Shown: positions 44,563-54,176 of the stretch, piece after piece
How positions within the stretch are numbered: position 1 is the first letter of the stretch
Layout: each line of letters opens with the position of its first letter
Assembly: GCF_001021165.1 (NCBI RefSeq)
Contig: NZ_AZAY01000009.1
Span: forward strand, 1-58,154
Length of the DNA stretch: 58,154 nucleotides
Direction: 5' to 3'
DNA from: Marinitoga sp. 1197
Lineage (GTDB): Bacteria > Thermotogota > Thermotogae > Petrotogales > Petrotogaceae
Notes under the pieces: model-generated
The model's input: the letters and a program-made list of their open reading frames with translations, nothing else
Database searches by the model: none
Told to the model about the DNA's origin: nothing
Made by a program: the position numbers and the translations under genes

Positions 44563-44587
44563 ATTCACAAACAATTTTTGTGTGAAT
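44563..44587. promoter_or_regulatory. Inverted repeat in the fabG leader
   Basis: ATTCACA and TGTGAAT form perfect 7-bp arms separated by 11 bases. It lies in the fabG 5' leader, between the fabG promoter at 44618-44626 and the ribosome site, and also upstream of rel on the other strand. It may be an operator or a leader hairpin; no known binding motif is claimed. Confidence 0.4.
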
Positions 44588-44617
44588 TTGGATTTTTGAA
44601 CTTCCTGTATACAACAT

Positions 44618-44626
44618 ATTATATCA
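44618..44626 (-). promoter_or_regulatory. Extended -10 promoter of the fabG operon
   Basis: Minus strand TGATATAAT, the same extended -10 as at corA, rel and the diguanylate cyclase gene. It is divergent to the rel promoter. Confidence 0.5.
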
Positions 44627-44651
44627 TAAATTTTATTAGACTTATCTTTTG

Positions 44652-44660
44652 TGATATAAT
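44652..44660 (+). promoter_or_regulatory. Extended -10 promoter of rel
   Basis: TGATATAAT 25 bases before ATG 44685; the hexamer 17 bp upstream (TTTATT) is weak. Confidence 0.5.
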
Positions 44661-44684
44661 TTAATAGTGAAAGGATGTGAGTAA

Positions 44685-46841
44685 ATGGATCAGGATTTTA
44701 AAGTTTATAAGGAAGAAATAGAGAAAATTTTAAATAAAGATTTAAACAATTCTGAAGTAGAACTTTTAGAAAAAGCATATTTTTTAGCTAAAAATGCCCA
44801 TGAAGGGCAAATGCGTGATTCAGGAGAGCCTTTTTTTGAACACCCTAAAGCTGTTTCTAAAATATTGGCCGAATTAAAAATGGATATTGAAAGTATTGTG
44901 GCAGCCTTATTGCATGATGTTGTAGAAGATTGCGATGTTCCAATTGAAAAAATTAATAAAGAGTTTGGAACGGATATTGGAAGAATCGTAGATGGTGTAA
45001 CTAAGATTAGCAATCTGAAATTAAATGAAAAACTAAATAAAGTTGACATGAAATCATTAGAAAAAATTGAAACGATCAGGAAAATGCTTCTTGCTATGTC
45101 CCATGATATAAGAGTTATTATAGTAAAGCTTTCAGATAGATTACATAATATGAGAACGTTGCAATATGTACCACATAAAAAACAAATAATAAAATCTCAG
45201 GAAACACTTAAGATATATGCTCCAATAGCTCATCGATTAGGTATTCATAAAATAAAAGCAGAATTAGAAGATTTATCCTTTAAATATTTATATCCAGAAG
45301 CTTACGAAGATTTAAAGGGGAAGTTAGAAGAAAAAGTTAGAAATGTCCATAATAGAATGGAAGATTATAAAAAAATTATATTTGAAAATTTAGAAAAGCA
45401 CAATATAAAAGCGACTTTACAGGGGAGAACAAAACATCTATATAGTATATGGGAAAAAATGTTGAGAAAAAACAAAAGTTTTGATGAAATTTATGATTTT
45501 ATAGCATTAAGGATAATAACCGAGTCCCCAACTGCATGTTATGCGTCTTTAGGTGTTGTGCATTCAGTTTGGAGACCTGTTCCAGGAAGAATAAAAGATT
45601 ATATAGCTGTTCCTAAATCAAATGGTTATAGGTCTATTCATACTACTGTTATTACAAATAAAGGTGAAACTTTAGAAATTCAAATCAGAGATTGGGAAAT
45701 GCATGAAGAAAGTGAATACGGATTGGCTGCTCACTGGGCATATAAAGAAGGTGTGGATACCAAAAAATTATATTTTGTAAAAAGACTGATGGATTTACAT
45801 AAAGAAATTGCCCAATCCGCTTTTAATTTGAACGATATAGAAGAAGAATTAAAAGCTCATGAGGTTTTTGTATTTACTCCGAAAGGTGAAATCTTGCATT
45901 TACCATATGGTGCAACGCCTATAGATTTTGCATATGCGATACATACAAATGTTGGCAACCATTTTGCTGGGGCTAAGGTAAATGGAAAAATCGTTCCAAT
46001 AAGCTATGAACTTCAAAATGGAGATATTGTGGAAATAATAGTAAATAGGAATTCTTCAGGTCCAAGTATAGACTGGTTAAAATATGCAAAATCTTCAAGA
46101 ACCAAACATAAAATAAAAAGACATTATAGATTAAAAAATGAAAAAAATCTTGAAGAAAAAGGTAGGGAAAAACTTAGAGAAATTGCAAAAGAATTAAATA
46201 TGTCTATAGACAAATTAATCCACGAATTAAAAGATAATCAAGTTTTTTGTGAAAAAAACAAAATAAAAAACGAAGAAGATTTATATATAAGATTAGGTTT
46301 TGGTGATGTAAATCCAAGGGAAATTTATAAGCTTTTTGAACCTAAAGATATTGAAATAAAAAAGGCAGAGGAAAATTTTCAAACCTCAAAAATATCTTAT
46401 AAAAGAAAAGGAATTGGAGTTATAGTTGATGGTCAGGAAGGTATAGATGTGTATTTTGCAAAATGTTGTAATCCGGTATTAGGTGATGATATTATTGGGA
46501 TAGTTAGTAGAAGAGGTATAGGAATTCACAGAAAAAATTGTATGAATATTAAAGAGGTTCCAATTTCAAGAGTAGTAAAAGTATCCTGGATTGCAGAAGA
46601 TTTAGAAAATTCCAAATTTATTACACACTTACTTATAGAAATGGAAAACAAATCTGTATTAAATGATATTAGAAAAAAGATAAAAATTGAAAAAGCGAAT
46701 ATAGAAATGTATGAAACTTCCAGAAAGGTTGACAGAATAGATTTAAAAATGAGGCTTTCGGTAAAAGATGTACAGCATTTAATGAGGGTTTTAACATCAA
46801 TAAAAAATATAAAAGGTGTATATAGCGTAAGGAGGAGTTAG
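44685..46841 (+). CDS. rel: Bifunctional (p)ppGpp synthetase/hydrolase Rel
   Basis: Makes and degrades the stringent-response alarmone. The HD hydrolase domain (about 40-190) has [17 protein letters not shown] and [11 protein letters not shown], so the hydrolase site looks intact. The synthetase domain (about 230-350) has [14 protein letters not shown] and [17 protein letters not shown] domain ([20 protein letters not shown]), a zinc-finger/helical part with [20 protein letters not shown], and a C-terminal ACT domain follow. At 718 residues it is the standard long form, and probably the only one in the genome as in most of the phylum. dtd begins 2 bases downstream. Confidence 0.95.
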   Translation: MDQDFKVYKEEIEKILNKDLNNSEVELLEKAYFLAKNAHEGQMRDSGEPFFEHPKAVSKILAELKMDIESIVAALLHDVVEDCDVPIEKINKEFGTDIGRIVDGVTKISNLKLNEKLNKVDMKSLEKIETIRKMLLAMSHDIRVIIVKLSDRLHNMRTLQYVPHKKQIIKSQETLKIYAPIAHRLGIHKIKAELEDLSFKYLYPEAYEDLKGKLEEKVRNVHNRMEDYKKIIFENLEKHNIKATLQGRTKHLYSIWEKMLRKNKSFDEIYDFIALRIITESPTACYASLGVVHSVWRPVPGRIKDYIAVPKSNGYRSIHTTVITNKGETLEIQIRDWEMHEESEYGLAAHWAYKEGVDTKKLYFVKRLMDLHKEIAQSAFNLNDIEEELKAHEVFVFTPKGEILHLPYGATPIDFAYAIHTNVGNHFAGAKVNGKIVPISYELQNGDIVEIIVNRNSSGPSIDWLKYAKSSRTKHKIKRHYRLKNEKNLEEKGREKLREIAKELNMSIDKLIHELKDNQVFCEKNKIKNEEDLYIRLGFGDVNPREIYKLFEPKDIEIKKAEENFQTSKISYKRKGIGVIVDGQEGIDVYFAKCCNPVLGDDIIGIVSRRGIGIHRKNCMNIKEVPISRVVKVSWIAEDLENSKFITHLLIEMENKSVLNDIRKKIKIEKANIEMYETSRKVDRIDLKMRLSVKDVQHLMRVLTSIKNIKGVYSVRRS

Positions 46842-46843
46842 TA

Positions 46844-47296
46844 TTGAGAGCAGTAGTTCAAAGGGTTAAAAAAGCTCATGTTGATGTTGAAGGGGAAACT
46901 GTTGGAAAGATAGATAAAGGTATTTTGGTGTTGCTTGGTGTTGGACAAAATGATGATGAAAAAGATATTGAATGGTTGGCAGATAAAATTCTTAATTTGA
47001 GAATTTTTGAAGATAACGAAGGAAAAATGAATCTATCTTTACTTGATATAAAAGGAGAAATCTTAATTGTTTCTCAATTCACTTTATATGGTGATTGTAG
47101 AAAGGGTCGAAGACCGTCATATTCTTCAGCGGCAAAACCTGATAAAGGGAAAGAATATTATGAAAAATTTATAGAATTTATAGAAAAAAAATATAAAATT
47201 AATGTCGAAAAAGGTATTTTTCAGGCAGAAATGGAAGTTAACCTAATTAATGATGGGCCTGTTACATTGTTACTAGATTCTGAAAAAACTTTTTAG
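46844..47296 (+). CDS. dtd: D-aminoacyl-tRNA deacylase
   Basis: Hydrolyses D-amino acids wrongly attached to tRNA. It has the two catalytic-pocket motifs: [20 protein letters not shown] (SQFTL) and [13 protein letters not shown] (NxGPxT), plus the N-terminal [18 protein letters not shown]. Length is 150 residues, typical of Dtd1. It starts with TTG 46844, preceded by AAGGAGGAG at the end of rel, 2 bases after the rel stop. The rel-dtd pairing is widespread in Firmicutes and Thermotogota. Confidence 0.95.
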   Translation: MRAVVQRVKKAHVDVEGETVGKIDKGILVLLGVGQNDDEKDIEWLADKILNLRIFEDNEGKMNLSLLDIKGEILIVSQFTLYGDCRKGRRPSYSSAAKPDKGKEYYEKFIEFIEKKYKINVEKGIFQAEMEVNLINDGPVTLLLDSEKTF

Positions 47297-47362
47297 ATAG
47301 CGTATTTAGTGATTTTTTGACAAAATATTAAAATTTATCAATAAAACATTGGAGGTGTTATT

Positions 47363-47560
47363 ATGAAAGAAGTAGAAGTAACTGTATTTGTGTATTCAGA
47401 ACAACCATTTGATGTACATATTAGCGCAGAAGGAGCAGAATATGGAATTACTCCTCAAAATATATATAAAATATATAAAGGTGAAGAAAAACCCGCTAAA
47501 GGGATTGTTGTTAAATTCAAGATGCCTGATGGCACAAAAAAATATGTACGAGCTGAATAG
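47363..47560 (+). CDS. Small conserved-looking protein of unknown function
   Basis: A 65-residue soluble protein with strong ribosome site GGAGGTG and ATG 47363. A -35-like TTGACA lies at 47317, but the -10 is not convincing. Hydrophobic residues alternate in a way that suggests beta strands (EVEVTVFVYSEQPFDVHI, then GIVVKFKMPDGTKKYVRAE). There is no signal peptide, membrane segment or cysteine. polA follows after 11 bases, so the two are probably co-transcribed. I do not recognise the family and assign no function. Confidence 0.75.
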   Translation: MKEVEVTVFVYSEQPFDVHISAEGAEYGITPQNIYKIYKGEEKPAKGIVVKFKMPDGTKKYVRAE

Positions 47561-47571
47561 AGGAGGCATAT

Positions 47572-50253
47572 ATGGGAAATTTGTATTTAATAGATGGAAG
47601 TGGTGTTGCTTATAGAGCTTTTTTTGCACTAGATCCTAATCTTAAAACTACATCAGGCATACCCACAAATGCTATTTATGGGGTTACAAAGATGATTTTA
47701 AAAATTTTAGAAAAATATGTAATAAAAAATGAAGATGCCATTATTTTTGTAATGGATAAAAAAACAACTACATACAGGCATAAATTACTTGAAAGTTATA
47801 AAGCAAATAGACCGGAAACACCTAAAATTTTCAAAGATCAAATACCTTATATTCTGGAAATTGTAAATGCTTTAGGTATTAAAACAATTGCTGAAGAAGG
47901 TTATGAGGCTGATGATGTAATTGCAACACTGGCTTTAAATGGGCAGAAAATATTTAATCAAATATATGTACTATCATCTGATAAGGATTTAATGCAATTG
48001 GTAAATGATAAAATAAAAATGCTCAGAATAGGTAGAGGAATTACCGATATTAGAGAATATGATGTAAATAAAGTTTATGAAAAATATGGATTTGGTCCGG
48101 AAAAAATTCAGGATTTTTTAGCTTTAACTGGAGATGCTGTTGATAATATTCCTGGAGTTAAGGGAATTGGAGAGAAAACTGCAACTAAATTAATAAAAGA
48201 ATTTGGTTCATTAGAAGAGATATATAAAAATGTTAGAAGTACAACGAAATCTATACAAAAGAAACTTATTGAAGGAAAAGAAATGGCGTTTTTAAGTAAA
48301 AGGCTTGTTCAGCTGGTTACTGATGTTCCGTTGGAAATAAATTGGGAAAGTTATGTATACAGAGGATTTAATGAAACTTTAGAAGATTTACTTAATGAAT
48401 TTGAATTTAAATCTATAATTAGAGAGTTAGGTTTTAAAGAACAGAAAAAAGTTATAAAAATTAGCAATCTTCCAGGAATTGAAGATCTATCTTCTAAAGG
48501 AGAATATGAATTATTAACAAAAAAAGATTTAAATAAGATTTTAGATTTAATTAAAAAACAGGATATTATTTCTTTTGATTTAGAAACTACATCTATTGAT
48601 CCTTATCAGGCGGAAATACTTGGCATTGCAATATCTTTTGAACCTAAAAAAGGATACTATATAGATATATCAAACGAAGGTAATGAAACTAAAAAAAGTA
48701 TTTTAAAAAAATTATGGGATATATTAAAAGAAAAAAATTTAGTTGGACAAAATTTAAAATATGATTTATCAATTATGAAAACAGCGGGATTTGAGATGAA
48801 AACTCCTTATTTTGATACGATGATTGCTGCATATTTAATTTCTCCAGATTCAAGAAGATTTAATATGGATGATCTGGCAAAAAAGTATTTAAATTATGAA
48901 ACTATAAAATACAATGAAATTGTAAATGAAACATTATTTGCAAACACTCTAAAAGATGTAGATTCAAAAAAAGTGGCAGAATATTCAGGTGAAGACGCAG
49001 ATATCACTTTAAGACTATTTCACATTTTAAGACCGAAAATTTATGAATTTGAATTAGAAAAGGTTATGTTTGAGATAGAAAATCCTCTAATTCCTGTTTT
49101 GGCTAAAATGGAATTAAATGGTGTTTATTTTGATATTCCATATCTAAAAAAATTAGAGAAAGAATATACAGATATATCAAACAATATATTACGTGAAATA
49201 AAAGAAATAGCTGGTTATGAGATAAACCCGAATTCACCCAAGCAAATAAGAGAATTGTTATTTGAAAAGCTGGGATTGGTTCCAAAAAAGAAGACAAAAG
49301 GTGGTCAATTTTCTACAAATGCACAGGTTTTGGAGGAAATGAAAGATGATCATCCAATTATTCGGAAAATATTGGATTTTAGAAAATATCAGAAATTATT
49401 ATCAACGTATATTCAGTCAATTCCAAAATTGGTTAACAAAAAGACGAAAAGGGTACATACATCATTTAATCAAACAGGTACAGCTACAGGAAGATTAAGC
49501 AGTAGCGATCCAAATCTTCAAAATTTACCTATTAGAGATGTAGAAGGAGAAAAAATAAGAAAAGCTGTAAAAGCGGAAAAAGATGGTTATATTCTTTTAA
49601 GTGCTGATTATTCCCAAATTGAACTACGTGTATTGGCTCATATGAGTAAAGATCCTGTTTTAATTGAGTCATTCAAAAATAATTTAGATATTCATACAAT
49701 AACGGCTGCAAAACTTTTTGATGTTTCAGAAGAACAGGTTGATTATAAAATGAGACAAATTGGAAAAATGATTAATTTTTCAATTATTTATGGAGTTTCT
49801 TCTTATGGTTTATCAGAACGAACTGGAGTTTCTATTAATGATGCAGGAATATTTATAAAAAAATATTTTGAGTTATATAAGAGTGTAGAAGAATATCAAC
49901 ATAAAATTTTATCAGATCTTTCAAAGAATGGATATGTTGAAACATTATTTGGTAGGAAAAGATTTTTAAATAATCTAAGATTGAATAAAAATGATTTAAA
50001 GAGAATGGCTGTAAATACTCCAATTCAAGGGACCGCGTCTGATATTATGAAATTAGCTATGATAAAATTAGATAAAGAATTGCCAGAATATGCTAAGATG
50101 ATACTTCAGGTTCATGATGAAATAGTTATAGAATTACCTGAAGATAAAAAGGAAGAAGTTGCTAATATTGTTAAGGAAATTATGGAGAACGCCATTGCTT
50201 TGGAGGTTCCGCTGAAGGTTGATATAAATATATCAGAAAGGTGGACTAAGTGA
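47572..50253 (+). CDS. polA: DNA polymerase I
   Basis: Repair and Okazaki-fragment polymerase, 893 residues with three domains. The 5' nuclease (1 to about 290) has YLIDGSGVAYRAFFAL, EEGYEADDVIATLA and GVKGIGEKTATKLI. The 3'-5' exonuclease (about 310-500) keeps its metal residues: SFDLETTSIDP, GQNLKYDLSIM and YSGEDADITLRLF, so proofreading should be active. The polymerase has motif A LSADYSQIELRVLAHMS, motif B RQIGKMINFSIIYG (Phe at the dideoxy-discriminating position) and motif C LQVHDEIVIELPE. ATG 47572 has GAGGAGG upstream. Confidence 0.97.
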   Translation: MGNLYLIDGSGVAYRAFFALDPNLKTTSGIPTNAIYGVTKMILKILEKYVIKNEDAIIFVMDKKTTTYRHKLLESYKANRPETPKIFKDQIPYILEIVNALGIKTIAEEGYEADDVIATLALNGQKIFNQIYVLSSDKDLMQLVNDKIKMLRIGRGITDIREYDVNKVYEKYGFGPEKIQDFLALTGDAVDNIPGVKGIGEKTATKLIKEFGSLEEIYKNVRSTTKSIQKKLIEGKEMAFLSKRLVQLVTDVPLEINWESYVYRGFNETLEDLLNEFEFKSIIRELGFKEQKKVIKISNLPGIEDLSSKGEYELLTKKDLNKILDLIKKQDIISFDLETTSIDPYQAEILGIAISFEPKKGYYIDISNEGNETKKSILKKLWDILKEKNLVGQNLKYDLSIMKTAGFEMKTPYFDTMIAAYLISPDSRRFNMDDLAKKYLNYETIKYNEIVNETLFANTLKDVDSKKVAEYSGEDADITLRLFHILRPKIYEFELEKVMFEIENPLIPVLAKMELNGVYFDIPYLKKLEKEYTDISNNILREIKEIAGYEINPNSPKQIRELLFEKLGLVPKKKTKGGQFSTNAQVLEEMKDDHPIIRKILDFRKYQKLLSTYIQSIPKLVNKKTKRVHTSFNQTGTATGRLSSSDPNLQNLPIRDVEGEKIRKAVKAEKDGYILLSADYSQIELRVLAHMSKDPVLIESFKNNLDIHTITAAKLFDVSEEQVDYKMRQIGKMINFSIIYGVSSYGLSERTGVSINDAGIFIKKYFELYKSVEEYQHKILSDLSKNGYVETLFGRKRFLNNLRLNKNDLKRMAVNTPIQGTASDIMKLAMIKLDKELPEYAKMILQVHDEIVIELPEDKKEEVANIVKEIMENAIALEVPLKVDINISERWTK

Positions 50254-50263
50254 GGCGATTTTA

Positions 50264-50947
50264 ATGAAAAAAATGTTATTTTTTTTGATCATTATTTTTA
50301 GTATAATATCTTTTGGATATATCTCTATGGATTTTAATTTTATTTTCTCATTTGGTAGTACCGGAACTTCATATAGCCAGTATGTGAAATTGCACTATAT
50401 AGATGATTCAATGATTTCAACCGTCACATTTCATTTAAAGCAATATCCTCAGGAAATTATAATAAATGATGAAAAGTATAATGTCTTTTCATGTTCTCAA
50501 AAATTTATTACTGGTTCTGGAATTTTAAAAGTAAAGTATAAAGATAAAACTTATGAATTTTTGTTAAATAATGAAGAATTAAATATTAGTTTAGATAAAG
50601 AAATATATCCAGTTATAAAAATAGAATCTTATACCAAAGAAGTTTCACCAAATGACGATTGGTATAATGACAGATTGAAAATTCTATTATACTCAAATAC
50701 ATATGCAACTATAAAATTAGATAAATATAAGAAAAGTATATACCCGGGAAAGAATGAAATTTATTTCCCTATAAATTATGAAGATGGAAATTATAAGATT
50801 AAAATCCTAATTTTTAATGAAAGAGGAAGTTACGAACAGGATATAACTATCAAAGTAAACAGACAAAAAAGAACACTAACAAAATATATAGTTTTAGGGA
50901 TATTTGGATTGTTTTTAGGAATGATTACATATATTTCAATAAAATAA
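50264..50947 (+). CDS. Membrane-anchored extracytoplasmic protein of unknown function
   Basis: A 227-residue protein with a signal-like N-terminal helix (KKMLFFLIIIFSIISFGYI) and a C-terminal transmembrane helix (YIVLGIFGLFLGMITYISI). Between them lies a beta-rich domain with two apparent Ig-like halves, the second around YEDGNYKIKILIFNERGSY. It is 10 bases after polA and ends in a terminator that overlaps its stop codon. The pattern suggests a surface-anchored domain under the outer sheath. I do not recognise a family. Confidence 0.75.
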   Translation: MKKMLFFLIIIFSIISFGYISMDFNFIFSFGSTGTSYSQYVKLHYIDDSMISTVTFHLKQYPQEIIINDEKYNVFSCSQKFITGSGILKVKYKDKTYEFLLNNEELNISLDKEIYPVIKIESYTKEVSPNDDWYNDRLKILLYSNTYATIKLDKYKKSIYPGKNEIYFPINYEDGNYKIKILIFNERGSYEQDITIKVNRQKRTLTKYIVLGIFGLFLGMITYISIK

Positions 50948-50968
50948 AGAGGCTTAAGCCTCTTTATT
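50943..50968. terminator. Bidirectional terminator between polA operon and rbsK
   Basis: AATAAAGAGGC / GCCTCTTTATT with loop TTAA; it includes the stop codon of the upstream gene and a T-rich tail, and faces rbsK from the other side. Confidence 0.9.
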
Positions 50969-51883
50969 TTATTTTGAACTTAAAAAATTATCCACTTCAT
51001 TTCTTGTTGGAATTGAAGATTGAGCGCCTTTTCTAGTTACGGAAATTCCAGCAGCAGCGGCAGCAAATTTAATAGCTTCTTTTATATTTTTTCCTTCTTC
51101 TAATGCAACGGCAAGCGCACCATTAAACACATCTCCTGCAGCAGTTGTGTCTACAACTTTATGCATTTTAAATACAGGAATTTTTAATATAGAATTCCTA
51201 TTATACAAGATAATCTCCTTTTCACCGCGTTTTAAAATTATGTTTTTGACTCCCAATCCAAAAAAATTCCTTAAAGTTTCTTTTAATTGTTTTTCCGGGT
51301 TTAAATTAAAAAATGTTTCTGATAGATATTTGAATTCTTCCTCGTTTGGGGTGAAATAATCAACATATTCAAAAATTTCCTTTTTAATATTTTGAGCTGG
51401 AGCAGGGTCAAATATAATTATTTTCTTTTTTGACTTAAGAGTTTTAGCTATGTGAAAAGACGTTTCAAACGGTATTTCATTTTGAAGTAAAAAATACTTA
51501 TATTCCTTTAATATATCTAATTTGTTTTCAACAATTTCTGGTGTAATAAAACTGTTGGCTCCCTCGAAAATTATTATTCTATTACATCCGCTTTTTGTAA
51601 CTTCAATATATGCTCTTCCTGTTGGTAAGTCGGTATACACATAACCTTTTATTCCGAATTTATCAAAATTCACTGCCAGAGATTTACCAAAATCATCATT
51701 TCCTAATGACGTAAAAAAATAAACATCATTATTTGAAAGCTTTGCAGCAGTTACGGCCTGATTAGCGCCCTTTCCACCTGGGAAATATTCTAAAGAAATA
51801 GCTTTTTGGGTTTCGCCAGGATTTGTAAATTTTTCAACTGTTAAAACTATATCCATATTTGAACTTCCAATTACACCTATCAT
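50969..51883 (-). CDS. rbsK: Ribokinase (PfkB family)
   Basis: ATP-dependent sugar kinase of the PfkB/ribokinase family. N-terminal signature GSSNMDIVLTVEKFTNPGET and FPGGKGANQAVTAAKLS give the sugar site; the C-terminal ATP/anion-hole block is VVDTTAAGDVFNGALAVAL, with Ala in place of the usual Gly before Gly-Asp, a mild variant. The length of 304 residues is normal for ribokinase. ATG 51883 (-) has GAGGGGGAGAG upstream. It lies 21 bases after the lipoprotein gene. No ribose transporter is adjacent, so ribose is the most likely but unproven substrate. Confidence 0.88.
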   Translation of the reverse strand: MIGVIGSSNMDIVLTVEKFTNPGETQKAISLEYFPGGKGANQAVTAAKLSNNDVYFFTSLGNDDFGKSLAVNFDKFGIKGYVYTDLPTGRAYIEVTKSGCNRIIIFEGANSFITPEIVENKLDILKEYKYFLLQNEIPFETSFHIAKTLKSKKKIIIFDPAPAQNIKKEIFEYVDYFTPNEEEFKYLSETFFNLNPEKQLKETLRNFFGLGVKNIILKRGEKEIILYNRNSILKIPVFKMHKVVDTTAAGDVFNGALAVALEEGKNIKEAIKFAAAAAGISVTRKGAQSSIPTRNEVDNFLSSK

Positions 51884-51904
51884 TTTCTCTCCCCCTCACG
51901 CACA

Positions 51905-52966
51905 CTATTTAATATACTTAATTAATTTTTGATATAACATATCTAAATAAATTGCAGAATATAATATAGATCCTCTTATTGTAATTAAATCCCAATCTGA
52001 AAAATATGTTTCTTCATTTCTATTATTCCCTAAATAAAAATAAGAAATCAAATCAAAACTTCTTTCTCCCTTGTCGCCATCACCTATAGTTTCATCAGTA
52101 TTCGAAATATAAAGAAAGTCTGCATCTATTAAAACATGTGTTAAACCAAAAGATAATGCGTATATATTTCCATTTGAAATCTCTGCTCTAAATGATCCTG
52201 GAAAAAATTTTGACTCCTGATACATTATTGCGAGTATCAACTCAACAGGTATATGGTTTAATTTAATAACTTCCGGATATAACTCTGAACCTGTATACTG
52301 CAATCTTTTTAGTTCTATATCTGAATTTGTATATGCATAAACAATATCAACAAGAAATTTTGAGTAAAATAATATATTGTCGTCATTGAATGTAATGTCT
52401 TTAAAAAATTTATCATACCAATACTTGAAAAGATAATTATTTGAATAATCTCTTTTAATGAGATTATAAACTTTATTAACTAAAAAATCTCTTTTTTCAT
52501 AACTTTTTATTGTATTTGGATTTAAAAATTCAAAATCACGATCATTTTTTATAGGATTTGTTGGAATTTTTGAATCGAAAGCATCAATAAAAAAATTTTT
52601 ATTAGAATTGTCTGAGAATCTATTCATAATATTATTTACATATTCTTTTATTCTATCATCATCAGAAACTAATGATTTAACACTAATTACTTTTGTTGGT
52701 GGAGTGTTTATTTTCCCAATAAAATACTTATAATTATATAAAACATTATCATCATAGTCATCCCCGTTTTCATTTGCTAATTTTTTTAAGTTTTCAAATG
52801 AATACCCACCTCCACGGTTATATCCAGTCGCAATTAATCTGATTAATAACTCTTTTTGTGAGTTAGTTAAATCATTAAAGTTAGTATCTTCTACTTTAAT
52901 TGGTTGTTTTATACATGAAGATAAGATGAATACTAATATTAGTATAAATATTATTTTTAATTTCAT
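51905..52966 (-). CDS. Lipoprotein with an SLT-like lytic transglycosylase domain
   Basis: A 353-residue protein. The N-terminus is a lipoprotein signal (KLKIIFILILVFILSSC) with the lipid-accepting Cys at 18. The C-terminal third resembles the soluble lytic transglycosylase fold: VELILAIMYQESKFFPGSFR carries the expected catalytic Glu (usual form AxxxQESxF), and NGNIYALSFGLTHVLIDADF corresponds to the GxxGLMQ segment, although diverged. The middle is Asn/Asp-rich and unassigned. It may cut peptidoglycan at the cell surface. Confidence in the domain call is moderate because the second motif is weak. Confidence 0.65.
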   Translation of the reverse strand: MKLKIIFILILVFILSSCIKQPIKVEDTNFNDLTNSQKELLIRLIATGYNRGGGYSFENLKKLANENGDDYDDNVLYNYKYFIGKINTPPTKVISVKSLVSDDDRIKEYVNNIMNRFSDNSNKNFFIDAFDSKIPTNPIKNDRDFEFLNPNTIKSYEKRDFLVNKVYNLIKRDYSNNYLFKYWYDKFFKDITFNDDNILFYSKFLVDIVYAYTNSDIELKRLQYTGSELYPEVIKLNHIPVELILAIMYQESKFFPGSFRAEISNGNIYALSFGLTHVLIDADFLYISNTDETIGDGDKGERSFDLISYFYLGNNRNEETYFSDWDLITIRGSILYSAIYLDMLYQKLIKYIK

Positions 52967-52985
52967 AATATCACTCCTTTGAATT

Positions 52986-53040
52986 ATTATACCATAAAAT
53001 TTATATACGTAAGCATACTCTCTTATACTTACGCATACTC
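52986..53040 (-). promoter_or_regulatory. Lipoprotein-gene promoter with overlapping inverted and direct repeats
   Basis: Minus strand TGGTATAAT (52986-52994) is an extended -10 for the SLT-like lipoprotein. Just upstream lie CGTAAG and CTTACG (53008-53013 and 53028-53033), an inverted repeat with 14-base spacer, and two copies of GCATACTC (53013 and 53033) spaced exactly 20 bases, two helical turns. This looks like a regulator-binding site covering the -35 region. Confidence 0.5.
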
Positions 53041-53104
53041 ATAATAAAAAGGAATAATCATGAAAGTTTCTTCATACTCGCCAATTTTTCTAAGATTTTT
53101 CATT

Positions 53105-53132
53105 TTGAGAAATTGAAAACAAAATGTATAAT
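53105..53132 (+). promoter_or_regulatory. Promoter of argF-arcC
   Basis: TTGAGA (53105-53110) and TATAAT (53127-53132), spacer 16 bp; about 41 bases before the argF start. I see no clear ArgR box. Confidence 0.6.
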
Positions 53133-53172
53133 AGACATTGTCAAGTTTATTTTATTTAAAGGAGGAGATAAT

Positions 53173-54153
53173 ATGCCAATTAATTTAAAAGGAAGAAGTT
53201 TATTATCATTGAAAGATTATAAACCAGAAGAAATAAAATATTTATTAGATTTAGCTTTTGATTTAAAATCTAAGAAAAGAGCAGGCATTAGAACTGAAAC
53301 ATTAAAAGGTAAAAATATAGTATTGATTTTCGATAAAACATCTACAAGGACCAGAACTGCATTTGAGGTTGCTGCTTTAGATGAAGGAGCTCATGTAACA
53401 TTCTTAACAAATAGTCAAATGGGTAAAAAAGAATCTATTGAAGATACGGCTAAGGTTTTAGGAAGAATGTACGATGGTATTGAATACAGAGGATTTAAAC
53501 AGAAAGTTGTAGAAGATTTGGCAAAGTACTCAGGTGTTCCTGTTTGGAATGGGCTAACAGATGAAGCTCATCCTACTCAAGGATTAGCAGATGTAATGAC
53601 AATGATGGAATTTATACATAAACCATTAAATCAAATGAAAGTAGTTTTTATTGGTGATACGAGAAATAACGTTGCAAATACATTAATGAGAATTTCTGCA
53701 AAATTAGGAATGCATTATGTAGCTGTAGGACCAGAATCATTAAAACCTTCTGATGAAATGATGAACGAAGCTTTAGAAACTGCTAAAGAAACTGGTGCTG
53801 TAATTGAATATACCTCCGAATTAGATGGAGTTAAAGGGGCTGATGTAATATATACTGATGTATGGGTATCAATGGGAGAAGAAGATAAAATGCCAGAAAG
53901 AGTTGAACTATTAACCCCATATAGAGTTGACATGGATTTAATTAAAAAAACAGAAAATCAAAATGTGATTTTCTTACATTGTCTTCCATCATTCCATGAT
54001 TTTGAAACAATTGTTGCTAGAGAAGCTAAAGAAAGAGGTCTTGATATTAGGGAAGTTACAGATGAAGTATTTAGAAGCAGACATTCAAAAGTTTTTGATC
54101 AAGCTGAAAACAGAATGCATACAATAAAAGCTATTATGATAGCTACACTATAA
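53173..54153 (+). CDS. argF: Ornithine carbamoyltransferase
   Basis: Interconverts ornithine plus carbamoyl phosphate and citrulline. Carbamoyl-phosphate site [20 protein letters not shown] (STRTR), then [15 protein letters not shown], the ornithine-loop [16 protein letters not shown] (SMG) and [10 protein letters not shown] (catalytic HCLP) are all present. I use ATG 53173 after AAAGGAGGAGATA, giving 326 residues. The carbamate kinase gene follows after 23 bases, which points to the catabolic, ATP-yielding direction (arginine deiminase route). No arginine deiminase or arginine transporter is in the window, so an anabolic role is not excluded. Confidence 0.95.
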   Translation: MPINLKGRSLLSLKDYKPEEIKYLLDLAFDLKSKKRAGIRTETLKGKNIVLIFDKTSTRTRTAFEVAALDEGAHVTFLTNSQMGKKESIEDTAKVLGRMYDGIEYRGFKQKVVEDLAKYSGVPVWNGLTDEAHPTQGLADVMTMMEFIHKPLNQMKVVFIGDTRNNVANTLMRISAKLGMHYVAVGPESLKPSDEMMNEALETAKETGAVIEYTSELDGVKGADVIYTDVWVSMGEEDKMPERVELLTPYRVDMDLIKKTENQNVIFLHCLPSFHDFETIVAREAKERGLDIREVTDEVFRSRHSKVFDQAENRMHTIKAIMIATL

Positions 54154-54176
54154 AATTTAGCAGGGGAGGAATTTAT

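Noticed and set aside
53060-53116. 18-codon ORF (starts MKVSSYSP) with an AAAGGA site ahead of argF
   Set aside because: It lies upstream of the best argF promoter and would not be on that transcript; composition gives no hint of a regulatory peptide.
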